NCBI GenBank assembly: GCA_019359215.1
Contig: JAHHHS010000040.1
Coordinates: 1 to 60,342 of the forward strand
Direction of reading: 5' to 3'
Length of the DNA: 60,342 bases
DNA from: Nostoc indistinguendum CM1-VF10
GTDB lineage: Bacteria; Cyanobacteriota; Cyanobacteriia; Cyanobacteriales; Nostocaceae
The notes beneath the pieces are model-generated. The model saw only the letters and a list, made by a program, of their open reading frames with translations. It made no database searches and was not told where the DNA came from. The position numbers and the translations under genes are program-made. This document shows, one piece after another, positions 35,015 through 44,585 of the stretch; within the stretch, counting starts at the first letter, position 1; every line of letters starts with the position of its first letter.

Positions 35015-37468
35015 TTAGCCAACATTTGCCAAAAGCAATTCTCGTTTTTCTGATTTTTGTACTCTCACTTGAGAGTCATCATCAACATCGATAAGCGCTG
35101 TGTCTCCATCTGTAATTTCACCAGACAGCATTGCTTCGGCGAGAGAATCTTCTAAAAGGCGCATAATCGCCCGGCGTAATGGTCTAGCACCGTAGCTGGG
35201 GTTGTAGCCTTCTTGGACTACAAGTTCTTTGAAGCGATCGCTAACTTCTAAGATAATTCCCTTTTCCGTCAAGCGCTTAGAAACTTCACGAAGCATAATC
35301 TCAGCGATTTGCTTCACTTCATTCCTAGAAAGCTGGGTGAAGACGATAATCTCATCAAGACGGTTCAGGAACTCAGGACGGAAGTAAGCTTTCAATTCCT
35401 CATTTACTAAGGTGCGGATGCGGTTATAACTAGCGTCGGCTTGAGTGTCGAAGTCAAAGCCTAAACCATTACCACCTTTTTCAATCACCTTAGAACCGAT
35501 GTTGGAAGTCAAAATGATCAGCGTGTTTTTGAAGTCTACTTTCCGACCTTTAGCATCGGTAAGATGACCGTCATCCAACATTTGCAGCAGCATATTGAAT
35601 ACATCGGGGTGTGCTTTTTCGATTTCGTCGAATAGCAACACTGTGTAAGGTTTCCGCCGCACGGCTTCTGTAAGTTGTCCGCCTTCGTCGTATCCTACAT
35701 AACCAGGAGGCGAACCAACTAGTTTGGCGACGGTGTGGCTTTCCATGTATTCGGACATATCTAGGCGAATCATGGAGTCTTCCGCACCGAAGAAGTAGGA
35801 AGCTAGTGCCTTCGCCAATTCTGTTTTACCAACTCCGGTAGGGCCAGAGAAGATAAAGCTAGCAATGGGACGATTGGGATTTTTCAAGCCAACACGGGCG
35901 CGACGGATACCGCGAGATACAGCTGAGACTGCTTGCTCTTGACCGATGAGCCGTTGATGCAGAGTGTCTTCTAGGTGCAGAAGCAATTCTGATTCAGATT
36001 CAGTCAGCTTGTTGACTGGTACGCCAGTCCAAGAGGCAACGATTTGGGCGATGTCTTCTTCGTCAACTACAGTGGAGTTGACAGGTTGATCGTTTTGTAC
36101 AAAGGTTGCTTGCAGTTGTTCTGCGAGTTTTAACTCTTGGTCGCGCAGGGTTACAGCTTTATCAAAATCTTGGACTCTGACTGCTGCTTCTTTTGCTTTG
36201 GTAACGCCAGCAAGTTCACGCTTGAGTTCTTTATTAGGAGAACTTTGAGAGTTCCGCAGACGAACGCGAGAACCAGCTTCATCAATTAAGTCTATTGCCT
36301 TATCTGGCAAGAAGCGATCGCTAATGTAGCGGTCTGATAATTCTGCTGCTGCTACAAGTGCCGCATCCAAAATTGTTACTTTGTGATGCTGTTCGTAAGC
36401 GCCGCGCAAGCCGTAAAGAATTTGTACGGTTTCTTCTACGGAGGGTTCTCCGACCATAATTGGTTGAAAACGACGCTCTAAGGCGGCATCGCGCTCGATG
36501 TGCTTACGATACTCATCGAGGGTAGTTGCGCCGATGCACTGGAGTTCACCCCGTGCTAAAGCAGGTTTGAGGATGTTTGCTGCATCCAAACCACCTTCTG
36601 TACCACCAGCGCCAACCAAGGTATGAATTTCGTCAATCACCAAGATGATATTGCCTACAGTGCGGACTTCTTCTACGACTTTTTTGATGCGTTCTTCAAA
36701 ATCGCCACGGAAGCGAGTTCCAGCAACCAATGATCCCATATCGAGGCTGATAACTTGCTTATCCTGTAAGGTTTCGGGTACATCTTGGTTGATGATCCGT
36801 TGAGCTAGACCTTCTGCGATCGCAGTTTTACCAACCCCTGGTTCTCCAATCAACACTGGGTTATTTTTAGTGCGGCGACCAAGAATTTGGATAGCCCGCT
36901 CAATTTCCTTCTCACGACCAACTACCGGGTCGAGTCTGCCTTCTTGTGCTAGTTTGGTCAAATTTCTGCCAAACTCTTCCATACTTAGCGGTTGGGTGCG
37001 TTTTTGACTACCACCACCAGCTAAAGCTGGTGCATTTTCACCCAAACGGCGAACTATAGCACTGCGGACACTCTTGAAGTCAACTCCAAGATTTTGCAGG
37101 ACTTTGGCGGCGACACCTTCACCAGCCTCGGTCAATCCCAAGAGTAAGTGTTCAGTGTTGATGTAATTCTGTCCCAGACTATGAGCTTCTTTAAACGATT
37201 GCTCGAAGAGGCTTTTTACTTTAGGAGTAAAAGGAATTTCTGGTGGTACAAAGCCAGAACCCCTACCAATAATTTTTTCTACCTCGCGACGTGCATCTTT
37301 GAGGGTAACGCCTAATTCGGCCAGCACTTTAGCAGCAACCCCAGTTCCTTCTCCCATCAAACCCAGGAGAATTTGTTCAGTTCCTACAAAATTGTGTCCC
37401 AGGCGACGTGCTTCCTCCTGAGCTAACATAATTACTCTAATGGCTTCGGAAGTGAAGTGTTCAAACAT
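35015..37468 (-). CDS. clpC: ATP-dependent Clp protease ATPase subunit ClpC (Hsp100)
   Basis: The 817-residue unfoldase has the Clp N-domain (two repeats within residues 1-145), an AAA1 module (GEPGVGKTA), a UVR-bearing middle coiled coil (about 400-460) and an AAA2 module (GPTGVGKTELAK). It feeds substrates to ClpP/ClpR and is essential in cyanobacteria. The ATG at 37468 (MFEHFTSEAIRVIMLAQ) matches the family N-terminus. The frame extends 19 codons upstream but that part is not conserved. A terminator follows at 34872. Confidence 0.95.
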   Translation of the reverse strand: MFEHFTSEAIRVIMLAQEEARRLGHNFVGTEQILLGLMGEGTGVAAKVLAELGVTLKDARREVEKIIGRGSGFVPPEIPFTPKVKSLFEQSFKEAHSLGQNYINTEHLLLGLTEAGEGVAAKVLQNLGVDFKSVRSAIVRRLGENAPALAGGGSQKRTQPLSMEEFGRNLTKLAQEGRLDPVVGREKEIERAIQILGRRTKNNPVLIGEPGVGKTAIAEGLAQRIINQDVPETLQDKQVISLDMGSLVAGTRFRGDFEERIKKVVEEVRTVGNIILVIDEIHTLVGAGGTEGGLDAANILKPALARGELQCIGATTLDEYRKHIERDAALERRFQPIMVGEPSVEETVQILYGLRGAYEQHHKVTILDAALVAAAELSDRYISDRFLPDKAIDLIDEAGSRVRLRNSQSSPNKELKRELAGVTKAKEAAVRVQDFDKAVTLRDQELKLAEQLQATFVQNDQPVNSTVVDEEDIAQIVASWTGVPVNKLTESESELLLHLEDTLHQRLIGQEQAVSAVSRGIRRARVGLKNPNRPIASFIFSGPTGVGKTELAKALASYFFGAEDSMIRLDMSEYMESHTVAKLVGSPPGYVGYDEGGQLTEAVRRKPYTVLLFDEIEKAHPDVFNMLLQMLDDGHLTDAKGRKVDFKNTLIILTSNIGSKVIEKGGNGLGFDFDTQADASYNRIRTLVNEELKAYFRPEFLNRLDEIIVFTQLSRNEVKQIAEIMLREVSKRLTEKGIILEVSDRFKELVVQEGYNPSYGARPLRRAIMRLLEDSLAEAMLSGEITDGDTALIDVDDDSQVRVQKSEKRELLLANVG

Positions 37469-37809
37469 AATGGGTTCTTGCTCCCTCGCTGCTTGGACTT
37501 TGGGTGAGATAAAATTCACCCTCATCTAAAGTTTTTTGTATTTTCTTAAGGACTAATGTAACTTTATTTAAACTTTCGCGGCAGTGGTGAGAGCCGTAAG
37601 CCTCAGGTGTAGTTGCCGTCTGTAAGAGTTTTGAGTGCGGTTAGCGATAGCAGGGCCTTTAGCCCTGTGTAGAGTAATTAGGAAATGAGTAGTTGTATAT
37701 TTAACAATTAAGGTTTCAGTGTTTAGTGATTTACCTTTGCCTTATATACTCCTGTGCTCTGGGCTAAACTAAAAACTCAGGATTTAACACTTAACACTCA
37801 AGACTCATT

Positions 37810-38106
37810 ATGACTCAACCAACGGGAGGTAAAGACCAACAACACCCTCTTTATAACCGCGATCGCACCCTTATTGATATTTTACTCGCTCAAGAGGCGA
37901 CAGACTATAACTTAGCAGAATTAGCTAGATTGCGAATGCGATATCAAGGGTTTCCAGGGGCAAGAGACATCCAAAAAGACCTAGATAAAGCCTTGCAGCA
38001 GTGGGGTTTGACCGAAGCCGAGCTTTTTGAGAAAACTCGTCAAATTCACAACTTGGGGGGAATTTACAAAAGTCGGGGGAAGAAAGAGGAACAGGATTGG
38101 AATTAG
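37810..38106 (+). CDS. DUF3288 family protein
   Basis: The 98-residue soluble protein has KDQQHPLYNRDR, a central ATDYNLAELARLRMRYQGFPG motif (shown in part) and GLTEAELFEKTRQIH. It is a small conserved family of cyanobacteria with no known function. It lies divergent from clpC, with 341 bp between starts that hold only A/T-rich sequence and short repeats. Confidence 0.8.
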   Translation: MTQPTGGKDQQHPLYNRDRTLIDILLAQEATDYNLAELARLRMRYQGFPGARDIQKDLDKALQQWGLTEAELFEKTRQIHNLGGIYKSRGKKEEQDWN

Positions 38107-38199
38107 GGGAGGAGGCAGGAGGCAGGGGGAAATTCGTTTCTGAATCAGCGCGTTGCGTTCTTTGTTTAATGTGGCGATGTTACCTTGCCCCGTAGCTTT

Positions 38200-38296
38200 T
38201 TATTGAGCAATGCGTTCTTGTGCGATCGCTATTTCTGCTGGAGTTCGATTCAGGGCAGTTTGTAGGCTTTGCAATTCGGCTTTAGCACGAGAGAGT
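38200..38296 (-). pseudogene. C-terminal fragment of a lost protein, possibly Uma2-like
   Basis: The minus-strand frame SRAKAELQSLQTALNRTPAE... ends in QERIAQ and a stop. It is helical, like the coiled tails of some Uma2 endonucleases. It has no start and is closed upstream by TGA, so it is a gene remnant. The assignment is weak. Confidence 0.35.
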
Positions 38297-38344
38297 CAGC
38301 AGTTCTCACAAGAAAATAAATATTTTTTTGTCAGTTAAAGTTTA

Positions 38345-39433
38345 CTACAAGACCTTACACTGCCCATGATGCCGTAACAGATGGTCACACAGCACCAATG
38401 CCACCATTGCCTCAACCATTGGAACTGCACGCGGTAATACACAAGGATCATGGCGTCCTTTCGCTGCTAATAGCGTTTCTTCGCCTTCACGAGTTACAGT
38501 TTTCTGCTCTTTTCTAATTGTTGCTGTCGGCTTAAATGCAACTCGTAAAATGATATTTTCGCCGTTGGAAATCCCCCCTTGAATACCACCAGAACGGTTT
38601 GTTAGCGTGCGGATTTGATCATTTTGATCAATATAAAATTCGTCGTTATGTTCAATTCCCGTTAGCAGCGTTCCCCCAAAACCGGAACCAATTTCAAAGC
38701 CTTTGCTAGCAGGAAGAGACATCACACCCTTAGCGATATCAGCTTCCAATTTATCGAATACTGGTTCGCCCAAACCTTTCGGCACATTTCGCGCCACACA
38801 TTCTACTACACCGCCGATAGAATCACCTTGTCTGCCTATTTGCTCAATTAATTCAATCATGCGATCGCTGCAATCAGCATCGGGACAACGAACTATATTG
38901 CTTTCCACTTGTTCTAAGGTGACAGTATTTGGATCAACTACACCTTCCAAGTCTTTGATGCGCTTAACGTAAGCGATAACTTCGACATTGGCTACTTGAC
39001 GAAGAATTTTTTTAGCGATCGCACCTGCTGCTACTCTTCCGATTGTCTCACGCGCTGAGGATCTACCCCCACCTTGCCAATTGCGAATGCCATATTTGGC
39101 ATCATAAGTTGCATCTGCGTGAGAAGGCCGATACTTCTCGGCCATCTCGTCGTAATCTTGGGGACGAGTGTCTTTGTTCCGCACCAAAATTGTTATAGGC
39201 GTTCCTAGTGTTTTGCCTTCAAATACCCCTGATAAAATCTCGCAGGTATCTGCTTCTTTGCGAGGCGTAGTAATTTTACTTTGTCCGGGACGCCTTCTAT
39301 CTAGCTCTACTTGAATTTCTTCTGCCGAAATTTCTAGCTGTGGAGGACAACCATCAATCACAACCCCCACACCGCCGCCGTGAGACTCGCCAAAAGTACT
39401 GATGCGAAATAGATGACCAAAAATATTGCCCAT
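38345..39433 (-). CDS. aroC: Chorismate synthase
   Basis: The 362-residue enzyme makes chorismate from EPSP using reduced flavin, the last shikimate step. Signatures seen are FGESHGGGVGVVIDG near the start, RPSHADATYDAKYG, GGRSSARETIGRVAAGAIA and KPTATIRKEQ. Length matches the bacterial family. It stands alone on the minus strand. Confidence 0.96.
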   Translation of the reverse strand: MGNIFGHLFRISTFGESHGGGVGVVIDGCPPQLEISAEEIQVELDRRRPGQSKITTPRKEADTCEILSGVFEGKTLGTPITILVRNKDTRPQDYDEMAEKYRPSHADATYDAKYGIRNWQGGGRSSARETIGRVAAGAIAKKILRQVANVEVIAYVKRIKDLEGVVDPNTVTLEQVESNIVRCPDADCSDRMIELIEQIGRQGDSIGGVVECVARNVPKGLGEPVFDKLEADIAKGVMSLPASKGFEIGSGFGGTLLTGIEHNDEFYIDQNDQIRTLTNRSGGIQGGISNGENIILRVAFKPTATIRKEQKTVTREGEETLLAAKGRHDPCVLPRAVPMVEAMVALVLCDHLLRHHGQCKVL

Positions 39434-39739
39434 GATTTTGAGGAAAAAGGTGAGGCTTATGTATTCTACCTAGAGTTCTTACAAAAGTTTATTTTTGCGT
39501 TTGTAGAATTTTTCGCTATTTTTTAGCATTTATGCAAAATTCTCTGAAGTTTTTATCCTCTATTAGGATAGGACTTACGCAAAATATCTCTCAAACCCTC
39601 ATTTCTCCGTGTTGCGTTTGCCGCAGGCTACCACAGAGGCACAGAGAACACAGAGGAATAAAGAGAAGAGAGTTTTTTCGCCAGTTTTTTGAGTATTTTT
39701 TTATTTGGAAGTCCCTAAGCAAATACCCTAACTTAAATT
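39434..39739. repeat. Intergenic region with spacer repeats
   Basis: It contains GGACTTACGCAAAA (about 39570), a CTCCGTGTTGCG...CCACAGAGGCACAGAG spacer repeat (39607-39655) and a solo end of the A/T-rich repeat seen at 44586 (TTAGGGACTTCCAAATAA on the minus strand, about 39702-39719). No gene is supported. Confidence 0.6.
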
Positions 39740-39772
39740 AAAAGCGCCCTCCCTTTTGGAAGAGCGCTTTTT
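39740..39772 (-). terminator. psbA terminator
   Basis: On the minus strand AAAGCGCTCTTCC pairs with GGGAGGGCGCTTTT around AAAA, with T residues after it. It begins about 20 bases after the psbA stop. Confidence 0.8.
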
Positions 39773-39793
39773 AATAAGAGCGAAACTTCAGAA

Positions 39794-40876
39794 TTAACCG
39801 TTGATAGCAGGAGCGCTCATTGCCACAGGAGCAACATCACCAGCAGCCAAATCTAAGGGGAAGTTGTGAGCATTACGCTCGTGCATTACTTCCATACCCA
39901 GGTTAGCCCGGTTGATTACATCAGCCCAAGTGCTGATAACGCGACCGCTTGAATCAATGATTGATTGGTTGAAGTTGAAACCGTTCAAGTTGAACGCCAT
40001 TGTGCTTACACCCAAGGCGGTGAACCAGATGCCGATTACAGGCCATGCTGCTAAGAAGAAGTGCAGTGAACGGCTGTTGTTGAAAGAAGCGTATTGGAAG
40101 ATTAGACGACCGAAGTAGCCGTGGGCTGCAACGATGTTGTAAGTTTCTTCTTCTTGACCGAATTTGTAACCGTAGTTTTGTGATTCGGTTTCGGTTGTTT
40201 CACGAACTAGTGAACTTGTTACTAGACTTCCGTGCATTGCAGAGAACAAGCTTCCACCAAATACACCTGCTACACCTAGTTGGTGGAAGGGGTGCATCAA
40301 GATGTTGTGTTCTGCTTGGAACACGATCATGAAGTTGAAGGTTCCGGAGATACCCAAAGGCATACCATCAGAGAATGAACCTTGTCCGATTGGGTATACC
40401 AAGAATACTGCGGTTGCTGCTGCTACTGGTGCGCTGTAAGCGATCGCAATCCAAGGACGCATACCTAAGCGGTAGGATAGTTCCCATTCACGACCCAAGT
40501 AGCAGAATACGCCAATCAGGAAGTGGAAAATTACCAATTGGTAAGGACCACCGTTGTAGAGCCACTCATCAAGTGATGCTGCTTCCCAAATTGGGTAGAA
40601 GTGCAAACCGATTGCGTTGGAGGAAGGTACTACTGCACCAGAGATGATGTTGTTTCCGTAAATCAAGGAACCTGCTACTGGTTCACGGATGCCATCGATG
40701 TCTACTGGAGGTGCGGCGATGAAGGCGATTACGAAGCAGGCGATAGCGGCTAGCAGGGTGGGGATCATTAGTACGCCGAACCAACCGATGTATAAACGGT
40801 TGTTGGTGCTGGTGATCCACTCGCAAAACCGATCCCATACGTTGGCGCTTGAGCGCTGTTGTAAGGTTGCTGTCAT
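39794..40876 (-). CDS. psbA: Photosystem II reaction-centre protein D1, D1:2 (E130) type
   Basis: The 360-residue D1 protein carries Tyr-Z (Y161), D170 of the manganese cluster, H190 and H198 (P680 ligand). Residue 130 is Glu (YLGRE), the hallmark of the high-light D1:2 form rather than Gln of D1:1. Processing after A344 would remove the 16-residue tail starting AGDVAPV. Five membrane helices are present. Genomes of this group carry several psbA copies, and this one is monocistronic with its own terminator. The 5' leader lacks a strong Shine-Dalgarno sequence. Confidence 0.97.
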   Translation of the reverse strand: MTATLQQRSSANVWDRFCEWITSTNNRLYIGWFGVLMIPTLLAAIACFVIAFIAAPPVDIDGIREPVAGSLIYGNNIISGAVVPSSNAIGLHFYPIWEAASLDEWLYNGGPYQLVIFHFLIGVFCYLGREWELSYRLGMRPWIAIAYSAPVAAATAVFLVYPIGQGSFSDGMPLGISGTFNFMIVFQAEHNILMHPFHQLGVAGVFGGSLFSAMHGSLVTSSLVRETTETESQNYGYKFGQEEETYNIVAAHGYFGRLIFQYASFNNSRSLHFFLAAWPVIGIWFTALGVSTMAFNLNGFNFNQSIIDSSGRVISTWADVINRANLGMEVMHERNAHNFPLDLAAGDVAPVAMSAPAING

Positions 40877-41000
40877 GGTTTTATAAGTGCGGTTAGTTAT
40901 TTTATAATCAGGCTTGTTTGTCTTTGCCTGTGAAACTACTTTACAATGCTTTACAATTTTTAATCAAGTTTCTCACTTTTGGGAAACTGATAGAAGTTAT
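40877..41000 (-). promoter_or_regulatory. psbA promoter/leader region
   Basis: On the minus strand a direct repeat ATTGTAAAGCATTGTAAAG precedes TTTCACAGG and a -10-like TATAAAAT about 30 bases before the ATG. The exact start point cannot be fixed by eye. Confidence 0.4.
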
Positions 41001-41152
41001 TAGTTTTACTTATCAAAAGGTAAACAACGAGGTCAGGGTACGCCGAAACCTCTTTTGTATGAAATCACAATCAATGTTGTAAAAATTCTGATTCTGTTGC
41101 CTACTGATCTGGGAATAATAGCTTTGGAGATAACCACTATTCCAAAAAAATT

Positions 41153-41183
41153 AACCCCCGGTTTACCACTGAGGGTTTTTTGT
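41153..41183 (+). terminator. Plus-strand terminator with no annotated gene upstream
   Basis: AACCCCCGGT (41153-41162) pairs with ACTGAGGGTT (41168-41177) at 9 of 10 positions and is followed by a T-run. Upstream on the plus strand there is only non-coding DNA back to psbA, so it may end a small RNA starting near 41115, after GGGAATAATAG. Confidence 0.6.
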
Positions 41184-41270
41184 TTGGCAAAATGGCATAT
41201 CTCTAAATTAGACAGTTGCTATGGTATTTGAGTAGGATACATTCCATGCGAAAAAGTACTGACTTGCATT

Positions 41271-41298
41271 ACCCCTGGCTAACTACCAGGGGTTTTTA
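41271..41298 (+). terminator. Second plus-strand terminator, candidate small RNA end
   Basis: ACCCCTGG (41271-41278) pairs with CCAGGGGT (41286-41293), loop of 7, then TTTTT. It lies 95 bases before the DUF2237 gene. TAGGAT at 41233 could be the -10 of an RNA of about 60 bases. The stem sequence nearly equals that of the clpC terminator. Confidence 0.65.
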
Positions 41299-41393
41299 TT
41301 GGAACTTTTACTGAAATATTGCACCATTCTCAATAGTGATTTTAAGTCAATATAGGCTTATATCGAGACCAAAAAATCAACTACAACGAATTA

Positions 41394-41768
41394 ATGATGA
41401 CAGAAGCTAAAAACGTAATCGGTGGAAACCTAGAAGTCTGCTGCACTTCTCCTATAACCGGGTTTTACCGCGACGGTTTTTGTCGCACAGGTGGTCAGGA
41501 TTTCGGGTCGCACGTCGTATGTGCCGAAGTGACATTAGAATTCCTGGAGTTCACCAAATTACGGGGAAACGACCTGAGCACACCTGTTCCTGATTTTAAT
41601 TTTCCTGGATTGAAGCCTGGCGATCGCTGGTGTTTATGTGCTTCTCGCTGGCAAGAAGCTCTCCAAGCTGGCGTTGCTCCACCTGTTATCCTGTCTGCAA
41701 CCCATGCTAGAGCTTTGGAAATGGTTTCCCTAGACGATCTGAAAAAACATGGACTAACTTCGTCTTGA
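41394..41768 (+). CDS. DUF2237 family protein
   Basis: The 124-residue protein has the family core: NVIGGNLEVCC, SPITGFYRDGFC, HVVCAEVTLEFLEFTK, GDRWCLCASRW and LSATHARALEMV. Conserved Cys pairs suggest metal or redox chemistry, but no function is established. Two adjacent ATGs (41394, 41397) are possible starts. Upstream lie two terminators and the divergent psbA. Confidence 0.85.
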   Translation: MMTEAKNVIGGNLEVCCTSPITGFYRDGFCRTGGQDFGSHVVCAEVTLEFLEFTKLRGNDLSTPVPDFNFPGLKPGDRWCLCASRWQEALQAGVAPPVILSATHARALEMVSLDDLKKHGLTSS

Positions 41769-41883
41769 TTTGAAATTGGGCATTGGGAATGGGGCATGGC
41801 GCATGGGGCATTGGTCAATAATTAATAGTTATTCTTCCCCTGCTCGCCCTGCTCCCTCATCTCCCCCACTCCCTAATTCAAAA

Positions 41884-43926
41884 TCAACTCACTGCAACTT
41901 CCACAGGTAGCTTTAATACATTGACAACCATAGCAATTAATTTAGTGGGGTCTATTGGCTTAGATAAATGCTGCTGAAACCCTGCTGAAAGTGCTTCTAA
42001 GCGGTCTTCTTCTCGCGTGTATGCTGTTAAAGCGATCGCTGGAATACATCCGCCTTTTTCTGGTTCTAAAGAGCGTAGTTTCCGAATCAGCATATAACCA
42101 TTTTTCTCAGACATACCGATGTCGCTAATCAGGATATCTGGTTTTGCTTGTTCAAGTATTGCTAGGGCTTCATCAACTGATGCTACCGCAGTGGTAGAAG
42201 CCCCATACTCTTCAAACATAAAACTGAGAAAGTTACGGGTATCTGTTTCATCATCTACAACTAAAACTCTTAATCCAGTAAGGGGTGTCGATGCCACAGG
42301 GGAGGAAATTTCTCCTGTGGCTTCTCTACTCGCTCTGCTACCCCTATTGTCTTGTAACAGTGGCAGTTTCACAGTAAAGGTTGCTCCTTCTCCTGTACCT
42401 GGACTTTGGGCAAAGATTGTACCCTTGTGCAGTTCCACTAAATGACGGACGATCGCTAATCCTAGTCCTAGCCCATTGTGCGATCGCGTTGTGGTGCTGT
42501 CTGCTTGCCGGAAACGCTCAAATACTTTGGGTAAGAACTCGGAACTGATACCAATGCCGGTATCAATAACTTGAATTTGGGCGTATTTATGAGTTGTTTG
42601 TTCTTCACCACAAATTACTGACAGATTCACATCTACCCTGCCACCCTTAGGAGTGAACTTAATAGCATTAGTTAGTAAGTTCCAGACTATTTGCTGTAAT
42701 CGGGCTGGATCGCCATAAACTGACCCTACCGAAGTATCCAAGGCGATATTCAGCTTAATATCTTTTGGTTCTGCTAGGGGACGCACTGCCTCTAAGGCTG
42801 CCTCCATTACCGTGATCAGATTCACCGCAGATACATTTAACCGCAGTTGACCTCGGATAATCCGGGATACATCTAAGATATCCTCAATTAGTTGCATCTG
42901 AGATATAGCGTTGCGTTCAATCGCCTCTAAGGCGCGGGAAGTGGCTTTTTCGTCAAGTTTCTTAGAGCGGAGTATTTTTGACCAGCCCAGCATTGAGGTT
43001 AGAGGTGTGCGGAGTTCGTGCGAGAGAACGGCGAGAAACTCGTCTTTCATCCGATTTGCTGCTTCTGCTTCCTGTCTTGCCGTTTGTTCTCGAATTACTT
43101 GAGCGCGGACTTCTTCTGCTTGCTTGCGTTCAGTGATATCTTCGAGAGTGCCTACATATCCTAGCAATTCCCCTTGACCGGAAAGCATCGGTGATGAGCG
43201 AACTTGAACCCAACGGACGATACCGTGAGCAGTTTGAAAGCGAAACTCTTCAGAGTAATCACGACCTTGATAAATGTAGTTAGACCAACTGGCGATTGCT
43301 CGTTCTCTATCTTCTGGATGAACAGATTCTAGCCATCTCTTTTCTAAACTCTCTGCTGCTTTCAAGCCACAAATTGCCTGATATCGGGGATTAGTATACC
43401 TACATCCTCCTTCAGTATCAATTTCAAAAATCCCAACAGGTGAACAGGTACTCAGCGATCGAAATCGTTCTTCACTTTGTCTGAGTTCCGCATTCACAGC
43501 TACCAGCTGCGCTGCTTGTTGCTTGACAGCTTCTGTTTTCTTAAATAGTTCTACGAATACTGTGACTTTAGAAGTCAAAATATTGGGGTCTAACGGTTTG
43601 AGCAAGTAATCAACTGCACCCAAGGCATAGCCTTTAAAAAGCATTTGATCGCTGGTGCTAAAGGCGGTGAGAAAGATAATTGGAGTGTGACGCGATCGCC
43701 CCCGATTGCGTATCAAGGTTGCAGTTTCAAAGCCATCCATCCCTGGCATTTGCACATCTAGTAAAATCACTGCAAAGTCTTGATGTAGCAGACACCTCAA
43801 AGCTTCTTCCCCAGAAGTAGCTCTCACCAAATTCTCTCCCAGTTTTTCCAGGATTGCTTCTAGTGCTAGCAAATTTTCTAGTTTATCATCCACTAGGAGG
43901 ATGTTTACTTTGGGTTCCATCTGCAT
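41884..43926 (-). CDS. Hybrid histidine kinase: REC-PAS-HisKA-HATPase-REC
   Basis: The 680-residue soluble kinase begins with a receiver (NILLVDDKLENLLALE, ILLDVQMPG). One PAS/PAC domain follows, then HisKA FLAVLSHELRTPLTSM, HATPase_c (LLTNAIKFTPKGG, GLGLGLAIV) and a second receiver (VLVVDDETDTR, ISDIGMSEKNG). ATG 43926 is chosen since upstream residues overlap cheB in another frame. The cheB stop is 5 bases away, so the two are co-transcribed. A palindromic repeat (42293-42321) codes for the linker before the last receiver. CheB linkage suggests a role in a chemotaxis-like or stress response. Confidence 0.9.
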   Translation of the reverse strand: MQMEPKVNILLVDDKLENLLALEAILEKLGENLVRATSGEEALRCLLHQDFAVILLDVQMPGMDGFETATLIRNRGRSRHTPIIFLTAFSTSDQMLFKGYALGAVDYLLKPLDPNILTSKVTVFVELFKKTEAVKQQAAQLVAVNAELRQSEERFRSLSTCSPVGIFEIDTEGGCRYTNPRYQAICGLKAAESLEKRWLESVHPEDRERAIASWSNYIYQGRDYSEEFRFQTAHGIVRWVQVRSSPMLSGQGELLGYVGTLEDITERKQAEEVRAQVIREQTARQEAEAANRMKDEFLAVLSHELRTPLTSMLGWSKILRSKKLDEKATSRALEAIERNAISQMQLIEDILDVSRIIRGQLRLNVSAVNLITVMEAALEAVRPLAEPKDIKLNIALDTSVGSVYGDPARLQQIVWNLLTNAIKFTPKGGRVDVNLSVICGEEQTTHKYAQIQVIDTGIGISSEFLPKVFERFRQADSTTTRSHNGLGLGLAIVRHLVELHKGTIFAQSPGTGEGATFTVKLPLLQDNRGSRASREATGEISSPVASTPLTGLRVLVVDDETDTRNFLSFMFEEYGASTTAVASVDEALAILEQAKPDILISDIGMSEKNGYMLIRKLRSLEPEKGGCIPAIALTAYTREEDRLEALSAGFQQHLSKPIDPTKLIAMVVNVLKLPVEVAVS
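42293..42321. repeat. Palindromic repeat inside a kinase linker
   Basis: GCCACAGG (42293-42300) and CCTGTGGC (42314-42321) are perfect inverse arms around GGAGGAAATTTCT. The sequence encodes ATGEISSPVAS between the HATPase and receiver domains. Confidence 0.55.
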
Positions 43927-43930
43927 GGGT

Positions 43931-44548
43931 TTATTTCCGTGATGAGTGACAAAGCTTGACCATTTGGGAAGCAATGTTTGAAAGTGTTAAAATCCAGTCT
44001 ACAGCAACAGCAGAAATTGCTGCTTCTGGCATAACTTCGCTCTCAGCAGTGGCAGGTTCTTGTACGATAGTTAGTCCTCCCAATGATTTTATTTTTTTAA
44101 GACCTTGCATGCCATCTTGGTTTGCTCCTGTCAATATTACACCAATAACTTGCTGGGTGTAGACATCGGCTGCTGACTCAAACAGCACATCAATTGATGG
44201 TCTAGCATAAGAAACAGGTTCATCAGTAGAGAGAGCAAAGTGACCTGGTTCAACCAACAAGTGATAATCTGCTGGAGCTAGGTAGATATGTCCTGGTAAT
44301 ATTTCGTCTTTATCTTCCACTTCTCGAATCGGCAACGAAGTATATTCTTGTAATAACTCCTGGAGTGTGCTGTTAGACTCCTTGTGACGGTGTTGCACGA
44401 TCGCGATCGGCACTAGAAAGTCTGCTGGTAAATTAGCCAAGAGAATTTTTAAGGCTGATAATCCGCCCAAAGAAGTACCAATGACCACAATTTCAAATGC
44501 CACTTGTTTTGTCCTCACACCTGTTAGTGTGACTTGATGGCTCATCAA
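43931..44548 (-). CDS. cheB: CheB-type methylesterase, catalytic domain only
   Basis: The 205-residue protein has the methylesterase triad region: S26 in GTSLGG, H53/H55 in VQHRHK and D145 in TGANQDG. The N-terminal receiver domain of classical CheB is absent, so activity is not controlled by phosphorylation in cis. The hybrid kinase just downstream, which starts with a receiver, may supply that control. It is the first gene of a two-gene operon. A matching CheR lies 6.6 kb away on the same strand. Confidence 0.9.
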   Translation of the reverse strand: MMSHQVTLTGVRTKQVAFEIVVIGTSLGGLSALKILLANLPADFLVPIAIVQHRHKESNSTLQELLQEYTSLPIREVEDKDEILPGHIYLAPADYHLLVEPGHFALSTDEPVSYARPSIDVLFESAADVYTQQVIGVILTGANQDGMQGLKKIKSLGGLTIVQEPATAESEVMPEAAISAVAVDWILTLSNIASQMVKLCHSSRK

Positions 44549-44585
44549 ATCCTTTCAGCATTCTCCAGTTCCACTACAGCTACTA

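Noticed and set aside
37469..37525. N-terminal extension of ClpC by 19 residues
   Set aside because: The family starts at MFEHFT, and the upstream codons have no conserved features.
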